Shown here in pieces: positions 43,554 to 51,905 of a DNA stretch of 64,000 bases (within the stretch, counting starts at the first letter, position 1; every line of letters begins with the position of its first letter). The position numbers were made by a program, and so were the translations under genes. This DNA is from Limnothrix sp. CACIAM 69d (GTDB lineage Bacteria > Cyanobacteriota > Cyanobacteriia > CACIAM-69d), in the NCBI GenBank assembly GCA_001913845.2, contig MKGP02000053.1:62001-126000 (forward strand), given 5' to 3'. A model generated the notes under the pieces. It had not been told where the DNA came from, made no database searches, and saw only the letters and a list, made by a program, of their open reading frames with translations.

Positions 43554-44813
43554 ATGGCTTCTTCCATGTTGCGCTCCAGTCGCTGGAATCTCAAATCGCT
43601 GATTCAACCCTGGGCTGATATTGACTGGGTGTTGCTGCTGGCGGTCACGGTGATGACCGTCATTGGTGGCATCAGCATCCGCAGCGTCGAACTCAGCTCC
43701 GGGGGCACGAACTGGATTCAACACCTGGTGATGGGAGCCATTGGTTTAATCATTGCCCTCTGGCTAGCCCGATCGCGCTATGAAGAAGTGGAGCGTTGGC
43801 GCTGGTGGATCTATGGCGGCATTAACCTGCTGTTGATTGCGGTGATGCTGTTCGGGACAACAGCCCTGGGGGCAGAACGTTGGCTGACGATCGGGAACTT
43901 TAATATTCAGCCTTCGGAGTTTGCCAAGGTGGGGCTAATCATTACCCTAGCCAGCGCCATCAACCAAGAAAGCATTTCCACCCTGCCGCGTTTGTTCCAG
44001 GTGCTAGCCGTGACGGCCGTGCCCGCAGCCCTAGTGTTCTTGCAGCCCAGCTTGGGATCAACATTGGTGCTGGGGTCGATTTGCATGAGCATGTTGTATT
44101 GGGGCAATGCCAATCCCGGCTGGCTGGCGCTGCTGGTGTCGCCGGTAATTTCCGCTGTGTTGTTTAACGTTTATTTGCCCGCTTGGTTGGCTTGGGTGGC
44201 CCTGATGGGGTTTGCGGCTTGGAAAAGTCTGCCCTGGCGCATCTATGGCAGCTTGGGGGCGATCGTGGTGAACCTGACTTCCGGGGGGTTGGGCAAAATC
44301 TTTTGGGACTTTTTGAAGCCATACCAAAAGGCCCGAATCACCATGTTCCTCAATCCAGATCAGGATCCGATGGGTGGGGGCTATCACTTGATCCAGTCGC
44401 GGATTGCGATCGGGGCGGGGGAACTTTGGGGCCAGGGGCTGTTCAAAGGAACCCAAACCCAGTTGAACTTCATTCCCGAGCAAGACACGGACTTTATCTT
44501 TGCGGCGGTGGGCGAAGAGCTGGGTTTTATTGGCTCGATTGTGGTGCTGGCCCTGTTTTGGATTATTTGCCTGCGGTTGGTGTCGATCGCCCAATCCGCG
44601 AAAGATAACTTTGGCTCGGCGATCGCGATTGGCGTGTTGGGAATGTTGATTTTCCAAATTACGGTCAACATTGGGATGACAATTGGCCTGGCTCCGATCA
44701 CGGGGATTCCTTTGCCCTGGTTGAGTTATGGGCGATCGGCAATGCTCACGAATTTTGTGGCGATCGGGCTGGTGCTGTCGGTGGCCAACCATCGCCAGCG
44801 GTTGCGATTCTAA
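43554..44813 (+). CDS. rodA: Rod shape-determining protein RodA (SEDS glycosyltransferase)
   Basis: ATG 43554 gives 419 residues with about ten TM segments. SEDS signatures: GAERWLTIGNFNIQPSEFAKVGLIITLA, FLQPSLGSTLVL, RITMFLNPDQDPMGGGYHLIQSRIAIGAGELWGQGLFKGTQTQLNFIPEQDTDFIFAAVGEELGFIGS and GIPLPWLSYGRSAMLTNFVAIGLVLS. RodA polymerises peptidoglycan glycan strands with a class B PBP during cell elongation. FIPEQDTDFIF and FVAIGLVLSV favour RodA over FtsW. It lies about 100 bases after mrp. Confidence 0.94.
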   Translation: MASSMLRSSRWNLKSLIQPWADIDWVLLLAVTVMTVIGGISIRSVELSSGGTNWIQHLVMGAIGLIIALWLARSRYEEVERWRWWIYGGINLLLIAVMLFGTTALGAERWLTIGNFNIQPSEFAKVGLIITLASAINQESISTLPRLFQVLAVTAVPAALVFLQPSLGSTLVLGSICMSMLYWGNANPGWLALLVSPVISAVLFNVYLPAWLAWVALMGFAAWKSLPWRIYGSLGAIVVNLTSGGLGKIFWDFLKPYQKARITMFLNPDQDPMGGGYHLIQSRIAIGAGELWGQGLFKGTQTQLNFIPEQDTDFIFAAVGEELGFIGSIVVLALFWIICLRLVSIAQSAKDNFGSAIAIGVLGMLIFQITVNIGMTIGLAPITGIPLPWLSYGRSAMLTNFVAIGLVLSVANHRQRLRF

Positions 44814-44910
44814 CGGTTGCGATTCTGAACTGGGATTTCGTCACTAGAGTTTTGACGACGCGCCCTTGTTTTCCGTGGCTTTTAACGGCATCAGGTATTA
44901 GGACTCAGCG

Positions 44911-45576
44911 GTGTTTACAGGATTGGTGCAAGGACTGGGAACCCTGGAGCGGCTGGGGAACGATCGGGTGGTGATTACCTGCGAACCCGAAGCGATCGGG
45001 GCGATCGTCCCCGGTTTGGAACTGGGTGATAGCGTGGCGGTGAATGGGGTGTGCTTGACGGTGGAAACCCTGTTGCCCGATGGGTTTGTGGCGGCGGTGT
45101 CCCCGGAAACCATCGATCGCACCACCCTGGGGCAAGGGCAGCGCGTGAATTTGGAACCTTCGTTGCGGGTGGGCAGCAAAATTGGCGGCCACTTCGTGAC
45201 GGGCCATGTGGACGGGCCCGGCTGGTTTGAATCGGCGATCGCCACGGCCGCCTCCTGGGAACTGAGTTTTCAGGCGAGCGATCGGGTCGCACGCTACATC
45301 GTTCAAAAGGGCAGCATCGCGATCGATGGCATCAGCCTGACGATCGCCGATTGTTCCGATGACGGCCGCTGGTTCAAGGTGGCCGCCATTCCCCACACTT
45401 ACGCCCACACCACCTTGCAGGATTTGCAGCCCGGAGCTGCCGTCAACCTGGAAGGGGACGTGTTGGGAAAATATGTTGAAAAATTACTGCGATCGGGAGC
45501 GGTTCCCCTGAACGGCAGCGCTGGGGAGACCTATGCCATCACCCCCGACTTTTTAGCGGAGCATGGCTATCTTTAG
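44911..45576 (+). CDS. ribE: Riboflavin synthase alpha subunit
   Basis: A 221-residue protein made of two tandem barrels: MFTGLVQGLGTLE...GDSVAVNGVCLTVETL...GGHFVTGHVDGPG, then FQASDRVARYIVQKGSIAIDGISLTIAD...FKVAAIPHTYAHTTL...GAAVNLEGDVLGKYVEKL. It dismutates two 6,7-dimethyl-8-ribityllumazine molecules into riboflavin and a pyrimidine. The GTG start encodes the conserved MFTG N-terminus that is part of the active site. Transcribed after rodA with about 100 bases between; other rib genes are not nearby. Confidence 0.96.
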   Translation: MFTGLVQGLGTLERLGNDRVVITCEPEAIGAIVPGLELGDSVAVNGVCLTVETLLPDGFVAAVSPETIDRTTLGQGQRVNLEPSLRVGSKIGGHFVTGHVDGPGWFESAIATAASWELSFQASDRVARYIVQKGSIAIDGISLTIADCSDDGRWFKVAAIPHTYAHTTLQDLQPGAAVNLEGDVLGKYVEKLLRSGAVPLNGSAGETYAITPDFLAEHGYL

Positions 45577-45700
45577 AGGCTCGATCGTACACGCTGGTGA
45601 TGCAAATTGACTAGTGAACCATTTAGTTGGGTGACTTAAGTTCTCGATGGAAACAGTGCTTCCAAGATGTCTTTGAGTAGCAGAGTATTAGGATTAAAGA

Positions 45701-46435
45701 ATGCCGACAATCGCTTCATTGAACCCTTCAGAGTTTCAGCAATATGTAGCTGCTTTCCAATCTATAGATAATTTCAACGCTAATCATCTTCAAATACTTC
45801 AGATTCATTACCAAGCAGATGAAAAAACGATAACTGCAAAGCAACTTGCTCAAGCTATGGGCTATAGCCACCATGCTACGGCAAACATGATGTATGGACG
45901 GTTAGCTAGTTTGATTGGTGAAAAGCTGAATTACAACCCAGAACCAGAGAAGTTAGGCACGCTGGTTACGTTTGAGAAGCGCAAGGAGGAGTGGCACTGG
46001 ATTTTAAGACCTGAGGTTTCAGCGGCACTGGAATCATTGGGATGGGTCATAAAAAAATCACGAAAATTGTCTAATGGTCTTTTTCCAAACGAAGTAGATT
46101 CAGAACAAATATTTCGTGAAGGTGCAGTACGTCAAGTAATAGTTAATGCCTATGAGCGAGATCCTAACGCACGGCAAAAATGCATTGATTACTATGGATT
46201 GAGCTGTTCAGTCTGTGATTTTAATTTTGGCAAGGTATATGGGCAATTAGGCGAAGGCTTTATTCATGTGCATCATCTACGACTGATTTCGGAAATTGCA
46301 GAAGAATACGAAGTTGACCCTGTGCAAGATTTACGCCCTGTCTGCCCAAATTGTCATGCCATGATTCATCGAACCTCCCACCTATACAGTATTGAAGAGA
46401 TGAAGAATATAATAGAAGGGCAGTCCCAGATGTGA
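45701..46435 (+). CDS. HNH endonuclease with N-terminal helical/winged domain
   Basis: A 244-residue protein. The N-terminal half (AKQLAQAMGYSHHATANMMYGRLASLIGEKL) looks like a DNA-binding helical or winged-helix module. The C-terminal half is a zinc-stabilised HNH nuclease: CSVC (Cys169, Cys172), FIHVHHL (His189-His192), then CPNCHAMIHR (Cys215, Cys218, His219, His223). McrA-like HNH enzymes cut DNA in restriction or mobile-element biology. The gene is A+T-rich, lacks HIP1 and CGATCG, and differs sharply from ribE upstream, suggesting transfer. It overlaps a possible GTG start of the next small gene, whose better start is 46450. Confidence 0.85.
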   Translation: MPTIASLNPSEFQQYVAAFQSIDNFNANHLQILQIHYQADEKTITAKQLAQAMGYSHHATANMMYGRLASLIGEKLNYNPEPEKLGTLVTFEKRKEEWHWILRPEVSAALESLGWVIKKSRKLSNGLFPNEVDSEQIFREGAVRQVIVNAYERDPNARQKCIDYYGLSCSVCDFNFGKVYGQLGEGFIHVHHLRLISEIAEEYEVDPVQDLRPVCPNCHAMIHRTSHLYSIEEMKNIIEGQSQM

Positions 46436-46449
46436 ATGGAGCGTTTTGC

Positions 46450-46665
46450 ATGGTTTCGTCAGAACTAATCTTGACTTTAAAAGGACTGAGCCGCTCCGAC
46501 AAGTTCCATGTTATGCAAATTCTCATTTCAGAACTAGCTCAACAGGATGTAGATCTTCTTAAGCCTAACCAAGCTTATCCAGTCTGGTCTCCCTACGATG
46601 CCTTTGAAGCAGCAGATGTGATGTTAAAAGTGTTACGCACTGCCAAAGCTCAAGACCATGCCTAA
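46450..46665 (+). CDS. Small protein paired with a retropepsin-like protease
   Basis: ATG 46450, with GGAG eight bases upstream, gives 71 residues: MVSSELILTLKGLSRSDKFHVMQILISELAQQDVDLLKPNQAYPVWSPYDAFEAADVMLKVL. The first half is predicted helical (LSRSDKFHVMQILISELAQQ), followed by the conserved-looking YPVWSPYDAFEAA. I recall similar small proteins immediately upstream of retropepsin-like genes in other cyanobacteria, but no function. The 3' end overlaps the protease start by 8 bases, implying coupled translation, as in toxin-antitoxin-like pairs. Confidence 0.7.
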   Translation: MVSSELILTLKGLSRSDKFHVMQILISELAQQDVDLLKPNQAYPVWSPYDAFEAADVMLKVLRTAKAQDHA

Positions 46666-47086
46666 CACTGAGCGGTATCCATTTGTCTCTGGTGACATAG
46701 CATTGGGCGAAGCGAGTTTTCGCCCGTACTTGCCTTTTGTTCTGTTAAATCAGCAAGTTTCTGTGCAAGCATCTGCGCTATTAGACACAGGTGCAAGTGT
46801 AAATGTACTGCCATATTTGGTAGGGGTTGAACTTGGATATGACTGGGAACAACAAACAGTTGCGCTGAGTTTGACAGGAAATTTGGCACAGTATGAAGCG
46901 CGTGCTCTGCTTGTTCAAGCGGTTGTTGGGCAGTTTGAACCTATCCAACTAGTATTTGCTTGGACACAAGCTACAAATGTTCCACTTATTCTGGGACAAG
47001 TGAACTTTTTTATGGAATTTGATGTTTGTTTCTACCGTGCGCAGCTAGAGTTCGCAGTTAGCCCAAAATTAGCTGCGACAGAGTAA
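46658..47086 (+). CDS. Retropepsin-like aspartic protease
   Basis: A 142-residue single-domain protein with the aspartyl protease motif ALLDTGASVNVLP (catalytic Asp43 in DTG), a beta-rich body with QYEARALLVQAVVGQFEPIQLVF, and a second conserved segment VPLILGQVNFFMEFDVCF (hydrophobic-hydrophobic-Gly before a helix). As in retroviral proteases, one DTG per chain means it must dimerise to be active. Substrate unknown. It is the last gene of the A+T-rich HNH/small-protein cassette and overlaps the small gene. Confidence 0.83.
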   Translation: MPNTERYPFVSGDIALGEASFRPYLPFVLLNQQVSVQASALLDTGASVNVLPYLVGVELGYDWEQQTVALSLTGNLAQYEARALLVQAVVGQFEPIQLVFAWTQATNVPLILGQVNFFMEFDVCFYRAQLEFAVSPKLAATE

Positions 47087-47388
47087 GCTAGTTGTCCTTG
47101 CCAGCCATCTAGCACTGCATTGGTGCGAATGGAACAAAAGTTACTGGTGACAGCTCAAAAGCAACTGCTGCCGCATGACTATACCGTTGACTGATTGCCG
47201 GTTGACTAGATCTCTTACACTCACCCTAAATCCCTTTCCCAAATTGAGGATTGCTGAGGAATACCGGGGCGATCGGGCAAGGGCCGCGAAACCCAGTACC
47301 ATAGATCCCGGAGATTAGGCAGAAAGATTCAGCAAATCCCCGAGCAAACCTCAACGCTTGGCGATCATCATTTGCAATCTCGAAGCTG

Positions 47389-47532
47389 AGGGACTGTCGT
47401 CGTTTCGCCCGAAACCTCAGATCTGCCGTTAGCGGATCGTAGGGGGCAAGGGGCTTAAGCCTCTTGGTACAACGATTGGGGCAGGAAAAATCAACGGTTT
47501 CAGCCTCACCTCGAAAAATGACGACAGACCCT
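47389..47532. mobile_element. MITE-like element B with CTGTCGTC terminal inverted repeats
   Basis: The left end AGGGACTGTCGTCGTTTCG (47389-47407) and the inverted right end (AGGGTCTGTCGTCATTTTTCG read on the minus strand, ending at 47532) match at most positions. The 144-bp body contains the palindrome CAAGGGGCTTAAGCCTCTTG (47447-47466, one mismatch) and GCTAACGGCAGA inverted, as in element A at 3518. No open frame is supported. Flanking bases do not give a clear target duplication. Confidence 0.75.
47447..47466. repeat. Core palindrome inside MITE-like element B
   Basis: CAAGGGGCTTAAGCCTCTTG differs from the dispersed palindrome at one base. It is the central hairpin of element B. Confidence 0.8.
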
Positions 47533-47729
47533 AGGCAAACCGATCGATTCATAACCGGCGACAACCGATCAGGCGCTGAATCAATATGGCTCTGATCAAT
47601 CACTGAATTCATTTCTGATGTTGCGGTTCTTGAGGTTGTGGTTTGCGCTCCGGCCCCCCGATGCGCCATTTCCGGCCGATTTTCCTTTAACAACCATTTC
47701 TTGAAAACGCTGGTTCTTCCTAGGTTGGC

Positions 47730-48461
47730 ATGAGCGATTCCCCTGCGTCCGCCGTCATTGATCCGTCTACCGCCCTCGACTCCCTGGCCACCGCACTCAA
47801 CAGCGGCAACCTGAAAAAGCAATTGGCTGCCCTTCCGGCGTTAGCGGCCCTGGATGATGGCGTGGCCTTGCTGATCGACTTTGCCAAGGATCGATCGCCC
47901 CAGCCCTTGGCCATTGACACGATCGATCCGCTGCTGGGTCGCATCTGCCAACTGTTGAACCGGGCCGACTTGCCCCAGGCTCGTAACTTCCTCGAAGGCT
48001 ACTATCCCGATGGGGTGGTGGAGTTGCCCGGGGAATGCACCGTGGACTACCAACCCATTCAAACGGCGTTGCTTGAGGAAGATTTTGATCAGGCCGATCG
48101 AATCACCATCCAAAAACTGTGTGAGCTGGCGGGCCCCGAAGCTGCCAAGCGCAAATGGCTGTATTTCACCGAGGTCGATCGCTTCCCCGCCCTCGATCTG
48201 CAAGTGATTGATGGCCTTTGGCGCACCTACTCCGAAGGGAAATTTGGCTTTTCGATTCAGCGCGAAATTTGGTTGGGTGTGGGGCAAGATTGGGAAAAAT
48301 TTTGGCCCAAAATTAACTGGAAACAGGGTAACCACTGGACGCGCTGGCCCGGTGAATTTACCTGGAGTTTGGCAGCGCCCCGAGGCCATTTGCCCACCAC
48401 CAATCAACTGCGGGGCGTGCGGGTGATGAATGCCCTGATGCGCCATCCGGCTTGGTCTTAG
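47730..48461 (+). CDS. gun4: Gun4, regulator of Mg-chelatase
   Basis: A 243-residue protein with the cyanobacterial Gun4 layout: an N-terminal helical-repeat domain (LNSGNLKKQLAALPALAALDDGVALLIDFAKDR) and the GUN4 core (VDYQPIQTALLEEDFDQADRITIQKLCELAGPEAAKRKWLYFTEVDRFPALDLQVIDGLW...GKFGFSIQREIWLGVGQDWEKFWPKINWKQGNHWTRWPGEFTWSLAAPRGHLPTTNQLRGVRVMNALMRHPAWS). It binds protoporphyrin IX and Mg-protoporphyrin and stimulates Mg-chelatase ChlH in chlorophyll synthesis. Its TAG stop straddles the left end of a MITE (48461), but the bases beyond the element show the stop would be the same without it. Confidence 0.93.
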   Translation: MSDSPASAVIDPSTALDSLATALNSGNLKKQLAALPALAALDDGVALLIDFAKDRSPQPLAIDTIDPLLGRICQLLNRADLPQARNFLEGYYPDGVVELPGECTVDYQPIQTALLEEDFDQADRITIQKLCELAGPEAAKRKWLYFTEVDRFPALDLQVIDGLWRTYSEGKFGFSIQREIWLGVGQDWEKFWPKINWKQGNHWTRWPGEFTWSLAAPRGHLPTTNQLRGVRVMNALMRHPAWS

Positions 48462-48591
48462 AGGATGTCTGAAAAGCCAACATTGCTACGCTGTACGCCC
48501 CAGAGATCGATGTAGACAAGGGGCTTAAGCCCCTTGTTCCTACGACAATTAGTCTTTAGCCCGTACTGAAAGATACTTCTCAGACATCCTC
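48461..48591. mobile_element. MITE with 16-bp terminal inverted repeats and TTA target duplication
   Basis: The left terminal repeat GAGGATGTCTGAAAAG (48461-48476) and the right one, CTTCTCAGACATCCTC (48576-48591), are inverted with one mismatch. TTA flanks both ends (48458-48460 and 48592-48594), a 3-base target duplication of the kind made by some IS5-group transposases. The 131-bp body carries the palindrome CAAGGGGCTTAAGCCCCTTG (48517-48536) but no open frame. Mobilisation would need a transposase from elsewhere. Confidence 0.85.
48517..48536. repeat. Core palindrome inside the TTA-flanked MITE
   Basis: A perfect copy of CAAGGGGCTTAAGCCCCTTG in the middle of the 131-bp element, flanked by GTAGA and TTCCTACGAC. 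Confidence 0.85.
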
Positions 48592-48755
48592 TTAGGGGTT
48601 AGCCAAGGGTTGCGCTGGTAGTTACGCAAAGGGTTGCGCGAATCGTTGAGCCAATTCGGGAAAACCGCCAGCGGCACGATCGCTAGCCATTGGGCCCCGA
48701 TCGCCCTAGGCTGAATGTGCTGTTTTCCACGCAGGCATCGCCGCCACCTCCTCGC

Positions 48756-50204
48756 ATGACCCCTTGGGACACGATCGGGCAAACCCTCACCCTCTCTGGA
48801 GTCGCCTTAACCCAGTGGCGACAAACAAGCTGGCTGGGTCGTTGGATTGGGGCCCTCAGCGCCTGGCGACAAAGTAGCTGGCTGCTGCATTGGGGCGAAA
48901 CCCTGCTGGCCCTGTTGGCGGCCACGGTTTTTGGCTTGGCTCCCTTTGCCGAAACGGATTTGCTGGGGCTGTTGCTGTTGGCGGCCGGCGCTTTTTGGGT
49001 GTTGCTAACGGTGACCGATCACCCCGTGGCCGCTGCGGAAGCTGGTGATCAGCCTGGATTGTTCACCCCCATTCACCTGTTGGTGTTGCTTTATGGGGCG
49101 ATCGCCACCGTGGCCGTGGCCTTTTCGCCTGTCCAGGCTGCTGCCTTCGTGGGCTGGACCAAGTTGGTTTTGTACCTGGTCTTCTTCTGTGTTCTGGCTC
49201 GGGTCACCCGGCTGGAACGGGGCCGCGCCATCATCACCACCGTCTACCTGCTGGCCGCCCTAGCCACCAGTGTCTATGGTCTGCGGCAATGGATCTTTGG
49301 AGCCGATGCCCTGGCCACTTGGGTTGATCCGGAATCACCCCTCAGCAAAACCACCCGGGTCTACAGCTATCTGGGCAATCCCAACCTGCTAGCCGGTTAC
49401 CTAGAGGCCTCGGTTCCCCTGAGTGTGGCGGCGATCTTGGCCTGGAAGGGCTGGATCCAAAAAATCTTAGGCGTGGTGCTGTTGGGGCTGAATGGAACCT
49501 GTCTGGTGCTCACCTTCAGCCGAGGCGGTTGGATTGGGTTGGTGGTGGAGTTGGCGGTGCTGGGAATTTTGCTGCTCTATTGGTGGTCTGTGCGGTTCAC
49601 TCCTTTTTGGCGACGGTGGGCGATGCCGGCCCTGCTGGGCGGTGGCACAACCCTGATGGTGTTGGCGGTGGCAGCCTTGGAACCCCTGCGCGATCGGGTC
49701 TTCAGCATCTTTGCGGGCCGGGGCGACAGCAGCAACAACTTCCGCATTAACGTTTGGCAAGCGGTTTTGCAGATGATCCAAGACCGCCCTTGGTTAGGCA
49801 TTGGCCCCGGTAATGTGGCCTTCAACCGTGTCTATCCGCGTTACCAAAAGCCGAAGTTCAGCGCCCTCAGTGCCTATTCCGTGGTTTTGGAAGTGTTGGT
49901 GGAAACGGGTGTGATTGGGTTCACCTGCTTTGTTTGGCTGTTGGGCATGACGGTTTATCAAGGGGGACGGGCCCTGAATCGACTGCGACAACTGCAAGCC
50001 AGCCAGGGCTATTGGTTGCTGGCGGCCTTGGCCACCATGGCCGGTATGTTGGCCCATGGTTTGGTGGATACGGTTTGGTATCGCCCCCAGGTCAGCACGC
50101 TTTTCTGGTTGATGTTGGCCCTGGTGGCGGGGTTCTATCAACCGCCGACCATCGCTTCAGCGGCAACCCCCGATCGCCCAAACTTGGCTAGCGAAGAGAG
50201 TTAA
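48756..50204 (+). CDS. ictB: IctB family putative inorganic-carbon transport protein (O-antigen ligase-like)
   Basis: ATG 48756 gives 482 residues with about ten TM helices. It closely follows cyanobacterial IctB: LLALLAATVFGLAPFAETDLLGLLLLAAGAFWVLLTVTD, FTPIHLLVLLYGAIATVAVAFSPV, VYGLRQWIFGADALATWVDPESPLSKTTRVYSYLGNPNLLAGYL, LTFSRGGWIGLVVELAVL, FAGRGDSSNNFRINVWQAVLQMIQDRPWLGIGPGNVAFN and HGLVDTVWYRPQV. IctB was linked to internal inorganic-carbon accumulation, but it shares the Wzy/O-antigen ligase fold and its transport role is debated. A frame extension to 48690 is less likely. Confidence 0.88.
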   Translation: MTPWDTIGQTLTLSGVALTQWRQTSWLGRWIGALSAWRQSSWLLHWGETLLALLAATVFGLAPFAETDLLGLLLLAAGAFWVLLTVTDHPVAAAEAGDQPGLFTPIHLLVLLYGAIATVAVAFSPVQAAAFVGWTKLVLYLVFFCVLARVTRLERGRAIITTVYLLAALATSVYGLRQWIFGADALATWVDPESPLSKTTRVYSYLGNPNLLAGYLEASVPLSVAAILAWKGWIQKILGVVLLGLNGTCLVLTFSRGGWIGLVVELAVLGILLLYWWSVRFTPFWRRWAMPALLGGGTTLMVLAVAALEPLRDRVFSIFAGRGDSSNNFRINVWQAVLQMIQDRPWLGIGPGNVAFNRVYPRYQKPKFSALSAYSVVLEVLVETGVIGFTCFVWLLGMTVYQGGRALNRLRQLQASQGYWLLAALATMAGMLAHGLVDTVWYRPQVSTLFWLMLALVAGFYQPPTIASAATPDRPNLASEES

Positions 50205-50434
50205 TCTCATCCGCCCGTTCCTGATTGATGAACCCCAATTAATTGATGAATCCCAATTAACTGAATCTCTTCAACCACACTCAATCGTTCAACCGTTAGT
50301 CAAGTAAACCGCTAGTCAAGCGCTGGTGAACTTTGAAGCCAGCGAGGGCAGATTGCTGGTTTGGGAAACCCGATCGAGCCGATCGGAGTCGAATCCCGCA
50401 GTGGCCTGTTGATGAATTCGGTTAACGGATAGTT
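50205..50434. repeat. 18-bp direct repeat upstream of the RTX-trypsin gene
   Basis: TTGATGAACCCCAATTAA (50225-50242) is immediately repeated as TTGATGAATCCCAATTAA (50243-50260), one mismatch, about 175 bases before the start codon. A nearby AGTCAAGTAAACCGCTAGTCAAGCG pair adds a second short repeat. These could be regulator sites. Confidence 0.5.
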
Positions 50435-51844
50435 ATGACCCTTGAATCGCTCGATCGCCGTTCGCGCATTGCCGTTGCTTCCAATGAGGCGAATGATGTG
50501 CGGTTTTTGTCCTCCACGGGCCAAGGATTCGATGGGGTTGTGGGCTATGGCACCGGGGGCCAAGTAGACTGCACCGGTTCGCTGCTGTTGTCGGGTCAGC
50601 ATGTGGTGACGGCGGCCCATTGCGTGAGCGATCGCCTGGTGAGCGACAACAGCTATCAGGTGTATTTTGATTTGCCCGAGGGGCGACAGTCGGTGCGGGT
50701 GCGACAAATTTTTGTCCATCCCAACTGGGACGGCTCCGATCCAGATTCCAACAATGATGTGGCGATCCTGTGGCTCGATTCCCGCGCGCCCGATGGGGCC
50801 GATCGCTACGATATTTACCGCAACGGCGATGAAGTGGGGCAGGTGGCAACCCTGGTGGGCTATGGTCAGCCGGGCACAGGCAGTGTTGGGGAGCTGGTGG
50901 GTGATTTTCCCGCCATTCGCCGGTTAGGAACCAATCGCATTGATGGGTTAGGGGATGTTTTAAACCGCCAGTCGAATGTAGCTGTGTTGCCCGGAACCCA
51001 GTTGATCTATGACTTTGACAATGGCACCGATCGCAATGATGGCCTAGGGCGTGATTTTGGCCTGCTCGATCGGGGCACGGGCAGCACTGAAGCGGGATCC
51101 AGCAGTGGCGACTCCGGGGGGCCCTTGTTTCTGGGCAACCGCGTGGCCGGGGTGGTGTCCTATGGTGCTGTGCCCCGGGCCACGGGAGCCGATGTGACCG
51201 GCGCAAACGACACCAGCTACGGCGAAATTTTTGCGGCGACTCGGCTTTCAGCCTTTGCCAGTTGGATTGACAGCACGATCGCGCGGACTCTCTCCGGCAA
51301 CGATCTGTTGGTCGGCACCAATCGCCCCGACACCCTTTCCGGCAACCAAGGCAACGACACCCTGGCGGGTCGCGGCGGGAATGATTTTCTCTCCGGTGGT
51401 CGCGATGACGATCGCCTCGAAGGCGGTGATGGTGATGATGATCTGTATGGGAACCTGGGCAATGACCTGCTCTTTGGGGAAGCGGGCAACGACAGCCTCT
51501 TTGGTGGCCAAGGTGATGACACCCTGATCGGCGGCGATGGGAATGATTGGCTGAGTGGCGATCGGGGAGTGGACTTGCTGACGGGTGGGGCTGGGGTCGA
51601 TCGCTTCATTCTCAATCCCACCACCGCCGACAGTAACCCCGCCCTGGCCGACATCATCACCGACTTCAGCGCGGAAGATGTGATCGGCCTCGCGGGAGGC
51701 TTAACGGCCAGTGCGATCGCCTTGGAGGTGGGCAATCTGCGCAACACGCCAGGGACATTCATTCGTGGCGCAGGTGTTGTGTTGGGATTTGTCAACAACA
51801 CCGATCCCAGTCAGTTAGCCGGCCGTTTTGAGGCGATCGGGTAA
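50435..51844 (+). CDS. Secreted trypsin-like serine protease with RTX calcium-binding repeats
   Basis: A 469-residue fusion. Residues about 35-285 are a chymotrypsin-fold protease with the complete triad: VVTAAHC (His62), NNDVAIL (Asp108) and [10 protein letters not shown] (Ser227). Residues about 300-390 hold nine or ten GGxGxDxLx nonapeptides ([20 protein letters not shown]...[10 protein letters not shown]), the calcium-binding beta-roll of type I secretion substrates, followed by a C-terminal segment ([19 protein letters not shown]...[11 protein letters not shown]) expected to hold the secretion signal. No Sec signal is present, which fits ABC/TolC export. It is probably an extracellular protease active after binding calcium. 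No dedicated ABC exporter is adjacent; a TolC-like gene lies at 18679. Confidence 0.9.
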   Translation: MTLESLDRRSRIAVASNEANDVRFLSSTGQGFDGVVGYGTGGQVDCTGSLLLSGQHVVTAAHCVSDRLVSDNSYQVYFDLPEGRQSVRVRQIFVHPNWDGSDPDSNNDVAILWLDSRAPDGADRYDIYRNGDEVGQVATLVGYGQPGTGSVGELVGDFPAIRRLGTNRIDGLGDVLNRQSNVAVLPGTQLIYDFDNGTDRNDGLGRDFGLLDRGTGSTEAGSSSGDSGGPLFLGNRVAGVVSYGAVPRATGADVTGANDTSYGEIFAATRLSAFASWIDSTIARTLSGNDLLVGTNRPDTLSGNQGNDTLAGRGGNDFLSGGRDDDRLEGGDGDDDLYGNLGNDLLFGEAGNDSLFGGQGDDTLIGGDGNDWLSGDRGVDLLTGGAGVDRFILNPTTADSNPALADIITDFSAEDVIGLAGGLTASAIALEVGNLRNTPGTFIRGAGVVLGFVNNTDPSQLAGRFEAIG

Positions 51845-51905
51845 CGTCGCCTGCTAGAACGGAGGGCAGCACCCGCTTGCTTGGCCGTTCTCGAGGAACT
51901 ACCCC

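Larger units (their letters stand above)
47087..47729. other. Gap between the retropepsin gene and gun4, holding MITE-like element B
   Basis: About 640 bases. A minus-strand frame is open over much of it and into gun4, but its composition is explained by the repeat element and gun4 antisense sequence, and no motif is seen. The bases after 47532 should hold the gun4 promoter. Confidence 0.45.

Noticed and set aside
47226-47822. 198-codon minus-strand frame between the retropepsin gene and gun4
   Set aside because: It runs through MITE-like element B and into gun4 antisense, and no protein family is visible.
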